Positions 35,729 to 46,360 are shown, counted from the first letter of the stretch. The stretch is DNA of 64,000 nt from PALSA-612 sp963846915 (GCA_963846915.1 CAWJXV010000009.1:620001-684000), one strand, 5' to 3'. Made by a program: numbers and translations. Notes: generated by a model from the sequence alone, not told the origin.

Positions 35729-36728
35729 GAAAGACCTCCGCGAAGAGCTGGGCATGCGCGGCCGCGGAGCTTTCCCAGGAAAGCTCCGCGCCGCGTGTCC
35801 GGGCGGTCTGGCCGAGCCGTGCGCGTTCTTCTTCGTCGGACAGCGCGTTGAGTCCGCCCGCGATCGCGGCTGCGGTCGGCTGCACGTAGCGGGCGGCGTT
35901 TCCGGCCACCTCGGGGATCGATCCGGTCGCGGTCGCGAGCACCGGGCGGCCGGCGCCGAGGGCGTCGAGGAGCGGCCCGTTCGTCTCGCCGACCGATCCC
36001 GAGCGGAGGCAGAGAACGACGTCTGCCGCCACGATTGCCGCCTCGTAGGTGGGGTCGTCCGGATGTTCGAGCACGAGCGCGCCGGTGCGGAGTGCCTCCG
36101 TCGCAGCTGTGGGATCCCGGACGGGGCCGGCGAGCACGAGCCTCCACTCGGAATGCACGGAGCCTGAGCCGAAGGCGGCGACCGTTTCGCGGACCAGTTT
36201 CGCGTTCTTGATCACGCCCGGCTGGACGGCCAGCAGCTGGTTGTCGGCGAGCCCGAGGGCGGCGCGCGCCGCCGCGCGGTCGAAGAGCCGCGGGCGTGGC
36301 GCGGAGTGGGGGACGACCTCGAGGCGACGCGGGCGCCCGCCGAGGCGGAGCAGCAGGTCGGCGGCAAAGCGGCTGTGCACGACCGTGACCGCGGAGCGAC
36401 CCACGACGTGGGGATACACGAGCGTCCGATAGAGAGGAGCGAGCGCTCTCGTCCGTGGGGCGACGTCGTGGAGGGACACTGCGAAGCGGTCGGCTCGCAT
36501 CGCCTGCGGTATCGACCGCCGCGAGGAGTTGGCCAGGTGGAAGTGCGACTCCCGGCCGGGAACGGCGTGCTCGGCGAGCGCGTAGTCGACGCCGAGCGCT
36601 GCGAGCGCCTCTGCCAGGCGTTCGCAGTAGCGGGCGACGCCGATCGATGCAGCCGACCGAACGCCGGTCACCGGCTGGGAGGTGGTGAAGGGCTCGGAGC
36701 GGGCTTCGGTCGCGGCGGAGGCGCTCAT
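35721..36728 (-). CDS. GT4-type glycosyltransferase
   Basis: 335 residues from ATG 36728, overlapping the upstream stop (ATGA). A GT-B fold: SIGVARYCERLAEALAALG near the start, HDVAPRTRALAPLYR, the donor-site entry QPGVIKNAKLVRETVAAFG, then ETNGPLLDALGAGRPVLATATGSIPEVAG near the C-terminus (the GT4 E-x7-E region, altered). It should use a nucleotide sugar donor in the cytoplasm. Part of the minus-strand operon 42.7 to 33.4 kb. Confidence 0.85.
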   Translation of the reverse strand: MSASAATEARSEPFTTSQPVTGVRSAASIGVARYCERLAEALAALGVDYALAEHAVPGRESHFHLANSSRRSIPQAMRADRFAVSLHDVAPRTRALAPLYRTLVYPHVVGRSAVTVVHSRFAADLLLRLGGRPRRLEVVPHSAPRPRLFDRAAARAALGLADNQLLAVQPGVIKNAKLVRETVAAFGSGSVHSEWRLVLAGPVRDPTAATEALRTGALVLEHPDDPTYEAAIVAADVVLCLRSGSVGETNGPLLDALGAGRPVLATATGSIPEVAGNAARYVQPTAAAIAGGLNALSDEEERARLGQTARTRGAELSWESSAAAHAQLFAEVFRA

Positions 36729-38626
36729 CTGACCTGCCACAGCTTCGAGGGATCCAGGCGGTAGACGACGTAGTCGCTCGAGTCGTAGAGCCGTGTCCCC
36801 ACCCGGTTGCAGCGATAGAAGTAGACGGCGAGCTGTCGCCGCTCGGCAGCCGTGCGCACGAGCGGCGTCGGCCCGGTCGAGAACTCCGTCAGCGTTCGCG
36901 GCGCCAGCGAGGTCTGCTTGGCGATCAGGACGTAGCGCACGCCGTCGCGGTACATCCTCAGGGCGGCGCTCCACCACGCCGTCCCGGAGAAGAACCGGTG
37001 GAGGACGGCATAGCCTCGTTCGGAGTCGGCCAGCTCGCGACTCGAGTTCACGTGGGACTTGGTCACCGAGAGGACGCGGTGGCCGGTGGAGCCGGGCACG
37101 AAGTACGCGGTGAAGGGATCCGTGGCCACGAGTCCCGGCGCCGGCGGGATGATCCGGGAGAATTCGTAGGTGTCCTGCACGCCCGTCCCGAAATAGGTGT
37201 TCTGCTGGGGCAGCAGGAACAGCGTCCCGACCTTGACGGCGAGCAGGACGACGAGCGTCGCGGTCACGGCGCGCCAGGCGATCGAGCGCTTGTCGAACGC
37301 GGCCAGGAAGAGCGCTGCTCCGAGCGCGAGCGGTACCTGGGCGAAGAGCAGGAAGCGATACCAGACGGGGACGGAGAATCCCGCGACGCCGAGGAGTCCG
37401 ATGCCGAGGCATCCGAGCAGCCAGCACGCCGGCACGATGCGCCGACGCCGCGCGAGCCAGACGAGCCCGAGGATCCCGACGGCGCCGCCTGCGAGCATCA
37501 GGGGCCAGCGCCACCTGTCCTCGACCCAGTAGACGGCGAGCCGGTTCGAGCGGATCAGGCTGTCACCGCTGCCGGCCTGGACGAGAAACGCCTCCCAGGC
37601 GGAGAGGGCGGCGACCACCCCGAGTCCGAGTAGCGCCAGGCCGGTCGTGGCGCGAGACCGGATCCGGCCGGGGAGCTCGACGGCGAGCGTCATCCGCTCG
37701 GCGAGCGCAAGCGTCCGTTCCGGTCGCTCGAACGCCCGGACGACGACCGGCGCGAGGGCGCAGGCGGCGACGAAGAGCCATCCCTTGAGACCGGCATCGG
37801 CCAGGGCGCCGTTCAGCGAGTACGCCGGCCAGAGCAGGCCGATCCCGAAGCCCGTCACGATCGCGACGCTGCCGGTGGTCCAGTCGCGGCTCCGCTTGAC
37901 GGCGAGCGCGCAGCCCCGGGCGGCGATCAGCGCTGCGAGCAGCGCTCCCGTGAACGGATGGACGGTGAAGGTGGCGGCCACGCAGAGTGCCGCGAGCGCC
38001 GTCCGCTTGCCGCTCGGTCTCCACTCGAGCACCGCCAGGGTGTAGAGCAGGAACGCGAGCGCGACATTCTGGGGGAAGTAGGCGCCGTAGAGGAAGCCGT
38101 GGAAGGTCAGGTCGCCCGCCCAGATCACGTTCGCAGGCCCGAAGAGGACGAGCAGCACGGGGATGGTCAGCCAGGCTGCCCGCGATCCGGCCTGACTCCG
38201 TGCCCAGACGAAGACCGCATGGAGCAGGAGGACGGTGACGGCGATCCCGACCACGGCCAGGAACGCGTAGAGGGCTCTCGGGTCGGCGGCGGGGGCTCCG
38301 GTGGCGTCGTGGTCGGGGGCGATCACCCTCCACGCGAGGCCGAGCAGCTGCAGGTAGGGGCTTCCGTGGCTGGAGGCGACGTGCGGGTCGTTGAGGAACG
38401 GGCTGACCGAATGGAACGGGCGGTCGGCGAGATCGCGCACGATCGGTAGGAAGGTCGGTGTGTCGGAGGTGACCCGCAGCCCGTAGCCGGTCAGCGCGGC
38501 CCAGGCCTCCAACGCCAGGAGAGCAACGACGCTTCCGGCGACGAGCGTCCTCAGGCGTGGAGCCGCCCTCACCGGGAGTCGCCAGGTGGAGCTCCAACGG
38601 CCGGCAGCATGGCTGATCGAGCTCAA
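36725..38626 (-). CDS. Large polytopic membrane protein, GT-C-like
   Basis: About 633 residues from TTG 38626, chosen because AGGGGAGG lies six bases upstream and it overlaps the preceding stop; GTG 38572 is an alternative. An early luminal-type loop has VTSDTPTFLPIVRDLADRPF and SHGSPYLQLLGLAWR, followed by about eleven helices and a C-terminal soluble domain (about 500-633). The layout resembles GT-C oligosaccharyl or mannosyl transferases, but the acidic motif is not clear. Probably it acts in lipid-linked glycan assembly. Coupled to the GT4 gene downstream. Confidence 0.65.
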   Translation of the reverse strand: MSSISHAAGRWSSTWRLPVRAAPRLRTLVAGSVVALLALEAWAALTGYGLRVTSDTPTFLPIVRDLADRPFHSVSPFLNDPHVASSHGSPYLQLLGLAWRVIAPDHDATGAPAADPRALYAFLAVVGIAVTVLLLHAVFVWARSQAGSRAAWLTIPVLLVLFGPANVIWAGDLTFHGFLYGAYFPQNVALAFLLYTLAVLEWRPSGKRTALAALCVAATFTVHPFTGALLAALIAARGCALAVKRSRDWTTGSVAIVTGFGIGLLWPAYSLNGALADAGLKGWLFVAACALAPVVVRAFERPERTLALAERMTLAVELPGRIRSRATTGLALLGLGVVAALSAWEAFLVQAGSGDSLIRSNRLAVYWVEDRWRWPLMLAGGAVGILGLVWLARRRRIVPACWLLGCLGIGLLGVAGFSVPVWYRFLLFAQVPLALGAALFLAAFDKRSIAWRAVTATLVVLLAVKVGTLFLLPQQNTYFGTGVQDTYEFSRIIPPAPGLVATDPFTAYFVPGSTGHRVLSVTKSHVNSSRELADSERGYAVLHRFFSGTAWWSAALRMYRDGVRYVLIAKQTSLAPRTLTEFSTGPTPLVRTAAERRQLAVYFYRCNRVGTRLYDSSDYVVYRLDPSKLWQVR

Positions 38627-39216
38627 GCCGCCTCCCCTGGGACTGCCGCAACCGATCCACGCCCGATAACGCGAGCCGGCACGCCGACGGCGACCGCGCG
38701 CGCCGGCACGTCGCGGGTCACGACGGCTCCCGCGCCGATGACGGCGTCGTCTCCGATGTTGACCCCTTTCAGGACGGTTGCCTTCGCCCCGATCCAGACG
38801 TTCCTGCCGATGGCGATCGGGGCCGTGGCGAAGCCGCGCCGGCTGAGCGGGACGTCGAACGGCCCGCGCAGATGGTCTTCGTCGTGGATCGAGACGCCTT
38901 CGCCGAACGTCGATCCTTCGCCGATCTCGAGGCGCTCGTGGACGCACACCGTGCACCCGGGCGAGAACGAGACGCCGTCGCCGATGCGGAGATCCGCTCC
39001 TGCGTGAACGTGGAGCGTCGTGAAGCGGAGGAAGCGGACGCGTCGGCCGAACGTGACACGCGCCGAGCGGTCGATCGAGACCTCGCAGGAGCGGCCCACC
39101 GCGAGGAATCTGCGCCGGAGCTGTCGAAACCGGATCGCCAGCACGAGATAGCGTGCGGCTCGACCGACGGTGCGCGGGCGGACGACGCTCCAGAGGCGTC
39201 GGCAGATCGCGATCAC
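38623..39216 (-). CDS. Hexapeptide-repeat sugar O-acetyltransferase (WcaF/Maa-like)
   Basis: 197 residues from GTG 39216 (GTGA overlap with the flippase stop). From about residue 75 it shows left-handed beta-helix hexapeptide repeats: LRIGDGVSFSPGCTVCVHE, LEIGEGSTFGEGVSIHDEDH, IAIGRNVWIGAKATVLKGV, NIGDDAVIGAGAVVTRDVP. The catalytic histidine is probably in HDEDHLRG. The N-terminus is basic and helical. It would acetylate a sugar of the repeat unit with acetyl-CoA. Confidence 0.88.
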   Translation of the reverse strand: MIAICRRLWSVVRPRTVGRAARYLVLAIRFRQLRRRFLAVGRSCEVSIDRSARVTFGRRVRFLRFTTLHVHAGADLRIGDGVSFSPGCTVCVHERLEIGEGSTFGEGVSIHDEDHLRGPFDVPLSRRGFATAPIAIGRNVWIGAKATVLKGVNIGDDAVIGAGAVVTRDVPARAVAVGVPARVIGRGSVAAVPGEAA

Positions 39217-40472
39217 GACAGCTGCTCCTGCTGCGTTGTCGCGCCGAGCGTCCGGGCGGAGTGCGGGAGAGCGAGCAGGCCGGGCAGCCCGCGTCCGCAC
39301 GCTCGGGCCAGTAGAGCGAGTCCGATCAGCTCGCAGCCGAGCATCGCGAGCGCGGCGCCGAGAGCACCGAGCAGCGAGCCGAGGACGGCGAGCAGTGCGA
39401 TGTTCGCTGCGAGCGAGATGAGGGACTGGACGAAAACCGGGGAGGTCAGGCCGCGCGCGAGCAGCGCAGTGCCGAGCACGGTGTTCGTGCTGACGACCAC
39501 GATCGCCACCGCGAGGATCACGAGCGGTCCGACCGCCGCGCCGTAGCGATCTCCGAACAGGAACGGGAGCGCGAGCGGGGCGAGGCCCGCGAGCGCGCAC
39601 GCGAGCAGCGCCGACAGGCCGAACGTCCACCGAAGCGATCGACGAACGAGCTCGACCTGCTGCTCGAGCCTCGGAAGCGCCGCGAGCCGCGGCATCAGGC
39701 CCGCAGCGACGGCGTTCGGCAGCATCAGCAACCCGAACGCCGCGCTCGAGGCGACGGCGAACGACGCCGTTGCCCCTGGACCCGAGACCACGGACAGCGC
39801 GATCGTCCCCGAGCGGAAGTAGATGATCGTCGCCAGCGCCAGCACCCCGAGAGGCACCGCGCGCCTGAACGCGCCTCGCGGTTGCGTGAAGGCCGCAGCA
39901 TTTGAGCCGGCCGCGCCGCGGGCGAGCGGCCAGAGCGCGACCGCGGAGGCCGCACACAGCGCGGCAAGCAGTGCGGCGGCGGTGGGCGAGACGAGAAGGA
40001 CGGAGAGGGCGGCCATCGAGAGCACGGCGCCGACCAGCTTGCTCTCCGCCTCGGGCCGCGTGTTCTGGGCCGCTCGGGCGATTCCGGCCAGGGTCTGAGC
40101 GCAGGCGGACGTCAGTGCGAGCCCGGCTGCGAGCAGGCCCTCGAGGGGACGGCCCACGAGCAGGCCGACGCCGATGCTGCCGGCGACGACGAGGCAGACG
40201 AGCGGAATTCGAGCCCGCGCCAGCGCGAGCGCCAGCGACCCGCGGGCTGCGACCGACGCAGTGCCGTCGCGGGCGATCAGCAACGCGGAGCCGCCGTCGA
40301 GAACCGAAGCCATGATGCCGGCGGCAGCCAGAGCCGCAGCCACGGCGGCGAACTCGCCGACCGAAAGCACCCGCGCGGCGACGAGCGTGGTCACGAGCAG
40401 CCCCAGCTTGCTGGCGGTGTCGCCGAACAGGACGAGCCCGGCGTTCGCGCGCAGAGTCCGCTTACCCGTCAC
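39213..40472 (-). CDS. Polysaccharide flippase (Wzx/MOP superfamily)
   Basis: 419 residues, about 12 helices, beginning GLVLFGDTASKLGLLVTTLVAARVLSVGEF, the conserved first-helix pair of MOP-family lipid-linked oligosaccharide exporters. GTG 40472 overlaps the GT4 stop (GTGA). It would flip undecaprenyl-linked repeat units across the membrane. A second flippase is encoded at 50,666. Confidence 0.85.
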   Translation of the reverse strand: MTGKRTLRANAGLVLFGDTASKLGLLVTTLVAARVLSVGEFAAVAAALAAAGIMASVLDGGSALLIARDGTASVAARGSLALALARARIPLVCLVVAGSIGVGLLVGRPLEGLLAAGLALTSACAQTLAGIARAAQNTRPEAESKLVGAVLSMAALSVLLVSPTAAALLAALCAASAVALWPLARGAAGSNAAAFTQPRGAFRRAVPLGVLALATIIYFRSGTIALSVVSGPGATASFAVASSAAFGLLMLPNAVAAGLMPRLAALPRLEQQVELVRRSLRWTFGLSALLACALAGLAPLALPFLFGDRYGAAVGPLVILAVAIVVVSTNTVLGTALLARGLTSPVFVQSLISLAANIALLAVLGSLLGALGAALAMLGCELIGLALLARACGRGLPGLLALPHSARTLGATTQQEQLS

Positions 40473-41657
40473 CGGGACTCCCCGAGCGCATCCCTGAGCA
40501 GTCCCGCGTACGTCCGGAACGAGTGGTCATCGGCGGATGCTGCGACGCCCGCGGCGAGGTCCCGCCTGGTCGCGGCGAGTCGTTCGACGGCCCGGGCCAG
40601 TGCGAATGCGTTGTCAGGTGGGCAGAGCAAGCCGGTCCGCCCGTGCTCGATCGCCGCCGCAAGGCCTCCGACCCGCGTCGCCACCACGGGAGTGCCGTAC
40701 GCGAACGCGAGCTGGGCGACGCCGGACTGGGTCGCCGAGCGGTAGGGCAGCACGACGCCGTCGGCCGCGGAGAGGAGGAGGGCTGCCTCCTCGTTGCTCA
40801 CGTACCCGTCGCGAAACTCCACGCGTGCGTCCAGCCCGAGGCGGGTGACGAGCGCGTCGTAGCGATCGCGCCCCTCCCAGAAGCGGCCGGCGACGACCAG
40901 CCTGGCGTCGAGCGCAGGATCGACCTGGGCCAGCGCCTCGAGGGCGAGATCGAGACCCTTGTAGGGCCGGACGGCACCGAAGAAGAGAAGAAGCAGGCCC
41001 GGGTCGCCGAGCCGCCGGCGCTCGGCGGTGACCGCTGCGTCGTCCGGGATCGCCGCCAGGTCGGTGGCGACGAAGCGCGGGTGGAAGGCGGGGAGCACCG
41101 GCAGCGCTCCCAACCCCAGGCCTCGCAGCTCCTCTGCCTGCTGCGGAGCATGGGTGACGAGCAGGTCCGCATGGCGCAGGGCCGATCGGGTGAGCCGGGC
41201 CGCACCCGGCACGCGTTCGTGCGGGAGCACGTTGTGGCAGACGACGACGCGGTGCATCCGCTGCGCATGTCGGAGGAGCCAGCGGTAGGGCGGTGCCGAC
41301 ACGGGATGGAGCCAGGGCAGGACAAGCGCCTCGGCGCCGAACTTCTCGAGGCGGCGGAGCGCATCCCGCCAGGTGCGCGGGTCGTGCCAGTCGAGCACGA
41401 AGTCGGCCCGTTCCTGCTGCGGCGGCGACGAGCGGTCGTCCCGCTCCTGACCCCGGTACACGAGCGGGGGATACATGCGTCGCCAGCTCAGGAGCTCGAC
41501 GGGCCCGTCCGCGCGGAGGGCGGCTGACCATCGCCGTGTTGAACTGGGCGGCCCCTCCGGTCAACGGGTGCACGGCGGCGATCACGCCCAGGGGCACGCC
41601 TACGCCCGCGGGACGCTGGAGTCTCCCGGCCGCGGCGGGGGCTGTCGCCGACATCAC
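40469..41657 (-). pseudogene. GT4-type glycosyltransferase, one frameshift near the N-terminus
   Basis: The N-terminal segment (VPLGVIAAVHPLTGGAAQFNTAMV, from GTG 41657 or ATG 41654) and the long frame (ALRADGPVELLSWRRMYPP ... DALGESR) are joined by a missing base near 41,515. The restored protein is about 390 residues with GT4 features: HNVLPHE, FFGAVRPYKGLDLALEAL, AADGVVLPYRSATQSGVAQLAFAYGTPVV. Without repair only a headless version from about 41,476 could be made. Coupled at both ends (GTGA overlaps). Confidence 0.75.
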
Positions 41658-42703
41658 TGCAGGAAGACCCGCTCCCGGCCCCCCAGGTTCCCACCGGTCG
41701 TGCCCTCACCCTGGGCTTCCAGGCGCTTGATTCGATAGAGGGCGTCCTCGAGCAGCTTCCTGTTCGAGTTCACGCCGTCCGCGATCAACCCGGAGATGAG
41801 GAAGCTCATGCTGAGGACGAGCGTGAGCACCGACGCGAGCAGCGCCGGGAGGTGCATGCCACCGTTTGCGTACCCGGCGAGGAACCACGCCGTGCAGCTG
41901 AAGGCCACGAGGAGCATCACGAACGCCAGACGGCCGAACACGGCCAGCGGGCGCGTGTGCAGCGTCGTACGCAGCGCCTGGCCTCCGGTGGTGCCGATGT
42001 AGCGCCGTACGGAGTGCGTGACCCGCGACTCGCCGAATGCGCGCTTCTGTGCCGGAATCGGCACCTCCGCGACGGCCAGTCGCTTTCGAGCGGCCTGGAT
42101 CAGGCTCTCGAGCGTGTACGTGTGATCGCTGATGACGTTGAGCTGGAGCAGCGCTTCGCGGGAGAACGCGCGGTATCCCGACGTGACGTCACGGACTTGC
42201 ACCTTGAACGCTCGGCGAAACAGCCAGGCCGCGACGCGGTTGCCGTACCGGCGCACGAACGTCCCCGAGCCCGGGTCGGCAAGCGGTCGGACGCCGACGA
42301 CGAGGTCGGCGTCGCCGGAGAGCACCGGTCCGACGAGCCTCGGGATCAGGGCAGGATCGTGCTGGCCGTCGCCGTCCAGATGGACGACCACGTCGGCGCC
42401 GCGCGCGAGTGCCATCGCGACGCCGTGGTTGAAGCACGCGACCAGGCCGCGGTTGCGGCGGTGGGCGATGATCCGGTCCGCGCCTGCCTCCAGCGCGACG
42501 TCACGGGTCGCGTCTGTCGAGCCGTCGTCGACGACGATCACCTCGACGTCGCCGATCCCGACGATCCGTCGGGGTACGGCCGTGACGACCGAGCCGACGG
42601 TGTTCTCCTCGTTGAGAGCAGGGATCACGACTACCAGGTTCGGCGCCCCCTTCGGCGTCGGCGACCCGGCGGCCGCGGACCACTGTGAGAGCTCGGTCGT
42701 CAT
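41654..42703 (-). CDS. DPM1-like GT2 polyprenyl-phosphate glycosyltransferase
   Basis: 349 residues. VVVIPALNEENTVGSVV, VIVVDDGSTDATRDVA, VVHLDGDGQHDPALIPRL (DxD region), then DVTSGYRAFSREALLQLN, diagnostic of the DPM1/ArnC/undecaprenyl-phosphate transferase group. Two membrane helices (about 253-275 and 282-305) follow, and a coiled tail (RKLLEDALYRIKRLEAQGEG). It would load a sugar onto polyprenyl phosphate for GT-C enzymes of the same operon. First gene of the minus-strand operon ending near 33.4 kb, with a terminator just upstream that insulates it from the coiled-coil gene. Confidence 0.9.
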   Translation of the reverse strand: MTTELSQWSAAAGSPTPKGAPNLVVVIPALNEENTVGSVVTAVPRRIVGIGDVEVIVVDDGSTDATRDVALEAGADRIIAHRRNRGLVACFNHGVAMALARGADVVVHLDGDGQHDPALIPRLVGPVLSGDADLVVGVRPLADPGSGTFVRRYGNRVAAWLFRRAFKVQVRDVTSGYRAFSREALLQLNVISDHTYTLESLIQAARKRLAVAEVPIPAQKRAFGESRVTHSVRRYIGTTGGQALRTTLHTRPLAVFGRLAFVMLLVAFSCTAWFLAGYANGGMHLPALLASVLTLVLSMSFLISGLIADGVNSNRKLLEDALYRIKRLEAQGEGTTGGNLGGRERVFLQ

Positions 42704-42732
42704 CGCACTCGGTCTCCTGGCAGAGAATCGGC

Positions 42733-42761
42733 GGCGGCGGCGCCAAACGGGCGCCGCCGCC
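42733..42761 (-). terminator. Strong 12-bp hairpin terminator
   Basis: GGCGGCGGCGCC (42,733-42,744) pairs perfectly with GGCGCCGCCGCC (42,750-42,761), loop AAACG. It lies about 20 bp after the stop of the coiled-coil gene on the minus strand. No long U run follows, as is usual in GC-rich actinobacteria. Confidence 0.6.
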
Positions 42762-42781
42762 CTGTCATCGAGCCGGGCTGG

Positions 42782-43171
42782 TCATGCCCGGACGCACTTG
42801 CCCTTGACGAGCTTGTATCCCGTTCCGCACTGAGATTGCTTCGCCTTGGCCAGGGCCTTCTCGAGAGCCTTTACCTTCGCCTTCGCCGCGGCGAGAGCCT
42901 TTGCCCGCACGCGCTTCTGCGTCGATGTTTTCGCGTTCTTCAGCGACTTCTCGAGGGCCTTGACCTTCGCTTTTGCGGCTGCCAACGCACTCTGGAGAGC
43001 CTTGACCTTGGCGGCCTGTGGCTGCGGTACCCGCTTCGTGGGCGGGGGCGTCACAGTCGAACGAGGCGAGCTTCCGAGTGCGAGGACGCCCGAAGTAGCC
43101 GCGAGGCTCGTCGCGCTGACGGCGAGTACTGCGGCTATGGCAAGCGCCAGAACATGAAGGCGCTTCGTCAT
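42782..43171 (-). CDS. Small secreted Lys/Ala coiled-coil protein
   Basis: 129 residues. A signal peptide (about 1-25, LHVLALAIAAVLAVSATSLAA) precedes a Pro/Thr linker and a helical Lys/Ala/Leu region (about 52-112) in which AAAKAKVKALEK occurs twice. A short tail with two cysteines (CGTGYKLVKGKC) ends the protein. The composition suggests a surface-associated coiled coil or a lysine-rich polymer-binding protein. No family recognised. It is monocistronic, with its own terminator downstream. Confidence 0.7.
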   Translation of the reverse strand: MTKRLHVLALAIAAVLAVSATSLAATSGVLALGSSPRSTVTPPPTKRVPQPQAAKVKALQSALAAAKAKVKALEKSLKNAKTSTQKRVRAKALAAAKAKVKALEKALAKAKQSQCGTGYKLVKGKCVRA

Positions 43172-43313
43172 GCGAATGTCCTTTCTGTTGGCCGGGTTCG
43201 TTCGCGGTCCGGTGCTTTATCGGCCGCCGTTCGGGCGCGAGGTGCCCTCGTTCGAGTGATCAAAAACCGGCTCGGGAGCTCGGCTCGACAGCGTGTCGAT
43301 GGTGCCGGAGCGT

Positions 43314-44024
43314 TCAGACGCGTGGCGAGCGGGCAAGCGCGAGGTAGCCGAGCGCGCCACGCTCGACGCCGACGAACAGGCGGTCGATCTGGAGGGCGGC
43401 GCCGAGGACGGCGACGGCCGGGCGCTGGGATCGGGTAGGCGAGGCAGGGCCCTGGGACGTGAGCCGCGGCTCGTAGATGTGGCGGTGGTAGAGGCTCGAC
43501 ACCGGGAAGCCCCACGGCCGGAGACGCTCGACCTCGAGGCCGGCGTCGGCGATCAGCGCGAGCAGCGCCGTGCGGGTATAGCGGCGGTGGTGACCTGCCC
43601 ATTCGTCGCTGGGCCCGAACCAGGCCGGGTTCGCGGGAACGGAGATCGCGATCACGCCGTCCGGACGGACCGTCCGCGCCACCTCGCGGAGTCCGGCGAG
43701 GTCGTCCTCGACGTGCTCGAGCACCTCGCCGAGCACCGCCCCATCGAAAGAGGCGTCTCCGAAGGGCAGCGCCTCGGCCGCGGCGGCCAGCACCGGTCCG
43801 CGCACCCGGGCGCGCAGCAACTCGACGGCCTCGGGGGACGGGTCGACGCTCGTGACGACGAACCCCCGAGCCTCGAGCAGCTGCGAGAACGTTCCCTGGC
43901 CGGCGCCGACGTTCAAGAGGCTCGGCCCGGGCCGACCTGAAAGCAGCAGCCGCAGCAGCAGCGACTCGCGCAGCCGATGCCGTGGCCCGACGAAGTCGGG
44001 ATCGAACGTCGATGCAGTACCCAC
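43314..44024 (-). CDS. Class I SAM-dependent methyltransferase
   Basis: About 236 residues from GTG 44024; the frame is open to 44,087, but starting there would leave ten bases to the divergent gene. Motif I is LLNVGAGQGTFSQLLEARG, followed by TSVDPSPEAVELL, then GAVLGEVLEHVEDDLAGLREVARTVRPDG (motifs II-III). This is the Methyltransf_11 type found in sugar or lipid-linked glycan modification. The AT-richer divergent region (44,025-44,096) should hold promoters for both genes. Confidence 0.82.
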   Translation of the reverse strand: MGTASTFDPDFVGPRHRLRESLLLRLLLSGRPGPSLLNVGAGQGTFSQLLEARGFVVTSVDPSPEAVELLRARVRGPVLAAAAEALPFGDASFDGAVLGEVLEHVEDDLAGLREVARTVRPDGVIAISVPANPAWFGPSDEWAGHHRRYTRTALLALIADAGLEVERLRPWGFPVSSLYHRHIYEPRLTSQGPASPTRSQRPAVAVLGAALQIDRLFVGVERGALGYLALARSPRV

Positions 44025-44081
44025 CCCGTTAAAAGAGAGTAAATCTGCCTGTTCTGGATCGGTTCTGAGGCATGCCCTGGC

Positions 44082-44087
44082 TAGCAT
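44082..44087 (+). promoter_or_regulatory. Candidate -10 element of the decarboxylase gene
   Basis: TAGCAT ends nine bases before the GTG start at 44,097. The transcript would begin at or within a few bases of the start codon, that is, a leaderless or almost leaderless mRNA, which is common in actinobacteria. No convincing -35. Confidence 0.4.
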
Positions 44088-44096
44088 GACCTGTCA

Positions 44097-45030
<934 letters not shown>

Positions 45031-45041
<11 letters not shown>

Positions 45042-46179
45042 GCTGGCCGTCGCGTGCGCGGCGGGAGTGGCGGCGCTGGCGGCGTTCGCGTCGACCCTGT
45101 CCGCATCGACCCAGTCCTCGCACATGCTCGTCGGGATCTACGACGAGGGCGTCACGCTCTACGACTCGACCGCCTCGAGCTTCGCGACCTTCAGGGCTCT
45201 GCACACGCAGGTGATCCGACTGAACCTCCACTGGGGCGGCAGCCCGCTCGGCGTGGCCGCCCGCCGGCCGTTCAACCCCGCCGACCCGAACGACTCGGCG
45301 TACAACTGGGCGCCGTACGACCGTGTCGTCCAGCTCGCCTCGACGTACCACCTGCAGGTGCTGTTCTCGATCATCGACACCCCGGCCTGGGCGAACGGCG
45401 GCGCCGGAAAGAACCACGCGCCGAAGAGCATGTCCGACCTGCGCAGCTTCGCCCTCGCCGCCGCCACGCGCTACAGCGGGACGTGGACGTCGACGACCGG
45501 CGCGCGGCTCCCGGCCGTCAAGCTCTGGGGCGCGTGGAACGAGGCGAACAACCCGGTCTTCCTCTCGCCGCAGTACAGGCGCGTCCGCGGGAAGTGGGTG
45601 ATCCAGAGCGCGATCGACTACGCCAAGATCTGCGAGGCGGTGTACACGGGTGTGCACGCCGCGCGCGTGAACGGGGACAAGGTGGCGTGCGGGCTGACGG
45701 CCCCGCGCGGGAACAACAACCCCAACGTGGCGCGCGCATCCGTCGCCCCGCTGACGTTCCTGAAGGCCGTCCACGCTGCCGGACTCAGGCACTTCGACGC
45801 CTGGGCGCACCACCCGTACTCCGTCAGCCCGTCGGAGACGCCCTCGACCAAGCTCAACCCGTCCACCGCGATCACGCTCGGCAACATCCAGCTGCTGATC
45901 GCCCAGGTGACCCGCTACTACGGGAACAAGCCGATCTGGATCACGGAGTACGGCTGGCAGACGAACCCCCCGGACAAGTTCTTCGGCGTCTCCTGGTCGA
46001 AGCAGTCGAGCTATCTCAAGCAGGCGTTCGCGATCGCCCGCGCGAATCCCCGAATCCAGCTGATGCTCTGGTTCCTGCTCAAGGACGAGCCGAACCTCGC
46101 CGGCTGGCAGTCAGGCCTGGAGACGACGGCGGGCAAGAAGAAGCCCGCCTTCTCGGCTTTCCAGCGCCTCCCGCATTGA
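45031..46179 (+). CDS. Secreted clan GH-A glycoside hydrolase (GH39/GH5-like)
   Basis: 382 residues from TTG 45031, with a signal peptide (about 1-26). The acid/base is Glu171 in LWGAWNEANNPVF and the nucleophile Glu306 in KPIWITEYGWQ, the NE...E pair of clan GH-A, closest in layout to GH39/GH5-type enzymes. FDAWAHHPYS lies in between. It may cut xylosidic or other beta links in the exported polymer, fitting the coupling to the UDP-xylose-type gene. A hairpin terminator follows directly. Confidence 0.82.
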
Positions 46180-46180
46180 T

Positions 46181-46209
46181 CATGGGGGCAACGGCCGGTT
46201 TCCCCCATG
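46181..46209 (+). terminator. Hairpin terminator after the glycosidase
   Basis: CATGGGGG (46,181-46,188) pairs with CCCCCATG (46,202-46,209), loop of 13 bases, starting two bases after the TGA stop. A C/T-rich stretch follows. Confidence 0.5.
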
Positions 46210-46255
46210 AGCCCCCTTCCCTTTGTGGTCGCAGCTCCGGCGGCTCGAGCTACGC

Positions 46256-46270
46256 CCGGGCAAAGCCCGG
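46256..46270. repeat. 15-bp mini-hairpin (CCGGGC-AAA-GCCCGG)
   Basis: A perfect 6-bp stem in the intergenic region between convergent genes. Same pattern as at 2058, 16,690 and 47,546. Confidence 0.35.
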
Positions 46271-46337
46271 ACTCCGCGGCAGCTGAAAGCCGGGTGGAGC
46301 TTGAAGCAGGTGACTGCCGGAGCGCCTCCCGCACTGA

Positions 46338-46360
46338 CCAAGTAACAAGTTGTTACTTGG
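46338..46360. repeat. 23-bp perfect palindrome 1 (half-site CCAAGTAACAA)
   Basis: Half-site CCAAGTAACAA, central G, and its exact reverse complement. It covers the stop codon of the minus-strand GT4 gene. Two relatives with the same 23-bp, central-base layout lie at 54,422 and 58,203. It may be a terminator stem, an operator or a dispersed repeat. Confidence 0.6.
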
